Assembly: GCA_020630675.1 (NCBI GenBank) | Contig: JAHDIR010000002.1 | Span: forward strand, 75,497-139,496 | Length of the DNA stretch: 64,000 nt | Direction: 5' to 3' | Source of the DNA: Bdellovibrionales bacterium | GTDB lineage: Bacteria > Bdellovibrionota > Bdellovibrionia > Bdellovibrionales > UBA1609 | Part shown: positions 62,815 through 64,000 of the stretch, one piece after another | Numbering within the stretch: position 1 is the first letter of the stretch | Layout of the letters: each line of letters starts with the position of its first letter | The notes under the pieces: model-generated | What the model saw: the letters and a program-made list of their open reading frames with translations, nothing else | Databases searched by the model: none | Told to the model about the DNA's origin: nothing | Made by a program: the position numbers and the translations under genes

Positions 62815-63861
62815 ATGAAATACTTTGTAAGTTTCTTGTTTGTGTCAGTCATTGCAGTGAGTGCTTATGTTTTAACAAGCCTCAATTCTTTGGAGCAAAG
62901 CACTGCCATTGAAAAAACAGAACAACTTTATGTTCTTGAGATGGGTTCAAACTTTCATCGAGTGCTATCAGAAGTTTCTCAGTTGGGTTATCTTGAAAGC
63001 AATTTATTTATTAAACTGTATGCTAAGGCGACAGGGTATAACGCCAAAATTAAAGCCGGTGAGTATTCACTAACTCCATCATTGTCTCAGCTTCAAGTTC
63101 TAGAGTTGCTCACCACCGGTAAGTCTAAAGACATGAAAGTCACGTTTCAAGAGGGTTTGAATATTCATGATATGGCAAAAATTTTGGAGTCTAAGGGCCT
63201 TTATAAATATTCTGATTTTTTAAACGTTGTTCGAGATAAAAAATTTGTGAAAGAGATTTTAGGGAAAGACCTGCCTAGTTTTGAGGGGTATTTATTTCCT
63301 GAAACATACTTTCTAAGTAAAAACACGACGGTTAAAGCATTGATAAAAAAAATGGTTCATAATTTTTTTAAAAATTATGAATTAAGTTTATCAGGGGCTC
63401 AGATGAAGCTAGACAGGACCACCCATGTAGTTTTAGCCAGTATGATAGAAAAAGAAACAGGAGCTCCTGAAGAAAGAAACTTAATATCTTCTGTTTTTCA
63501 TAATCGAATTGGTTTGAAAATGAGGCTACAAAGTGATCCAACCATTTTATATGGAATTTTCGATAAAACAGGAATATACCCATCTAATATAAGAAAAAAA
63601 GATATATTAGAAAAAACGAGATACAACACTTACGCAGTGCCAGGCCTTCCTTATGGGCCTATAGCTAACCCAGGGCTGGCTTCCTTGAAGGCTGCAGTTA
63701 ACCCAGTCCCTTCAAAAAAACTTTATTTTGTGAGCAGAAATGACGGAACTCATGTTTTTTCTGAAACTCTTAAGCAGCACAATACAGCCGTTAGAAAGTT
63801 TCAGATGGACCCGAGGGCAAGACAAGGAAAGTCTTGGCGTGACCGGACAAAAAGGAAATAA
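62815..63861 (+). CDS. mltG: endolytic murein transglycosylase MltG
   Basis: 348 residues; ATG at 62815 follows GAAGGA. One N-terminal membrane anchor (MKYFVSFLFVSVIAVSAYVL) holds a LysM-like and a YceG domain. The catalytic Glu is in MIEKETGAPEERNLISSVFHNR, and the QSDPTILYG motif follows. It cuts nascent glycan strands and ends peptidoglycan polymerisation. It follows astD by 45 bases but is unrelated in function. Confidence 0.92.
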   Translation: MKYFVSFLFVSVIAVSAYVLTSLNSLEQSTAIEKTEQLYVLEMGSNFHRVLSEVSQLGYLESNLFIKLYAKATGYNAKIKAGEYSLTPSLSQLQVLELLTTGKSKDMKVTFQEGLNIHDMAKILESKGLYKYSDFLNVVRDKKFVKEILGKDLPSFEGYLFPETYFLSKNTTVKALIKKMVHNFFKNYELSLSGAQMKLDRTTHVVLASMIEKETGAPEERNLISSVFHNRIGLKMRLQSDPTILYGIFDKTGIYPSNIRKKDILEKTRYNTYAVPGLPYGPIANPGLASLKAAVNPVPSKKLYFVSRNDGTHVFSETLKQHNTAVRKFQMDPRARQGKSWRDRTKRK

Positions 63862-63929
63862 AGTTATTTTTTGAAATTGATTTCAAAAGATGCTATTGGT
63901 TGGCCATTCATTTTTAAGGAGTGGCGACT

Positions 63930-64000
63930 TTGAATGTTCAAAAAAAAAGGCGAGATAATAAAAATGAGCCTTCTGTTCGGTCTGTTGTTAGGGCCAAGCC
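63930..64000 (+). CDS. start of an unknown gene (partial)
   Basis: TTG at 63930 follows AAGGAG at nine bases and opens an unbroken frame to the window edge. The first 23 residues are basic (MNVQKKRRDNKNEPSV). An ATG at 63934 in another frame ends quickly. Nothing more can be said without the rest. Confidence 0.4.
   Translation, partial: MNVQKKRRDNKNEPSVRSVVRAK

Noticed and set aside
1-64000. Mobile elements, CRISPR arrays and phage genes
   Set aside because: No transposase, integrase, phage structural genes, long direct repeats or spacer-repeat patterns were seen by reading. Short dispersed repeats could be missed without computation.

Overview
The window is AT-rich, densely packed bacterial DNA. 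It reads as ordinary chromosome of a Gram-negative, aerobically respiring bacterium. It holds complex I genes, outer-membrane assembly and lipoprotein carriers (bamD, lolA), tatB/tatC, pilT and several lipobox-bearing secreted proteins. Gene content and order (rng-rplU-rpmA-obgE, a split acyl-CoA carboxylase with a methylmalonyl-CoA mutase, secreted S8 proteases, a patatin, nucleoside salvage genes) suggest Bdellovibrionota or a relative (Bdellovibrio/Halobacteriovorax-like). That placement is an inference from style, not proven. I found no prophage, insertion sequence, CRISPR array, rRNA or tRNA.

Layout. 1-5908: end of a nuo operon (nuoH tail, J, K, L, M, N). 5922-10378: accessory block with a patatin, a helix-turn-helix/coiled-coil protein, a small lipoprotein, a SnoaL-like secreted protein and a helix-turn-helix/isochorismatase fusion. 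10433-13827: lon with a clear terminator and a leader that can hide its ribosome binding site, a DksA-like protein without its zinc site, and a small winged-helix regulator. 14101-16289: SulP transporter plus beta-carbonic anhydrase. 16295-23636 (minus): giant LamG lipoprotein, TPR/periplasmic-binding lipoprotein, grpE, hemW. 23653-31487: M16 peptidase, unknown protein, tatB, tatC, S8 protease, LysR regulator, cytochrome c lipoprotein.

31624-44058 (minus): the propionyl-CoA to succinyl-CoA route (pccB, biotin carboxylase, biotin carrier, mutase) downstream of asnS; a second S8 protease; deoC-deoA-purine nucleoside phosphorylase; pilT. 44313-52507 (plus): rng, rplU, rpmA, obgE, nadD-rsfS fusion, rlmH, comFC, lolA, rimO, mostly ribosome, tRNA and envelope housekeeping, followed by a possible 25-residue membrane protein with its own promoter. 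52728-57223 (minus): hpt, TPR protein, bamD, then an AI-2E-type permease, cyclic-nucleotide-binding protein and TPR/SH3 membrane protein.

57338-62769 (plus): an arginine-succinyltransferase-like catabolic set (aminotransferase, M20-fold protein with altered active site, AstA, AstD) without astB or a recognisable astE. 62815 to end: mltG and the start of an unknown gene. The points most worth a second look are the lon leader, the altered M20 protein, the tiny membrane protein, the nadD-rsfS fusion, the histone-like tail on L21 and the helix-turn-helix/isochorismatase fusion.
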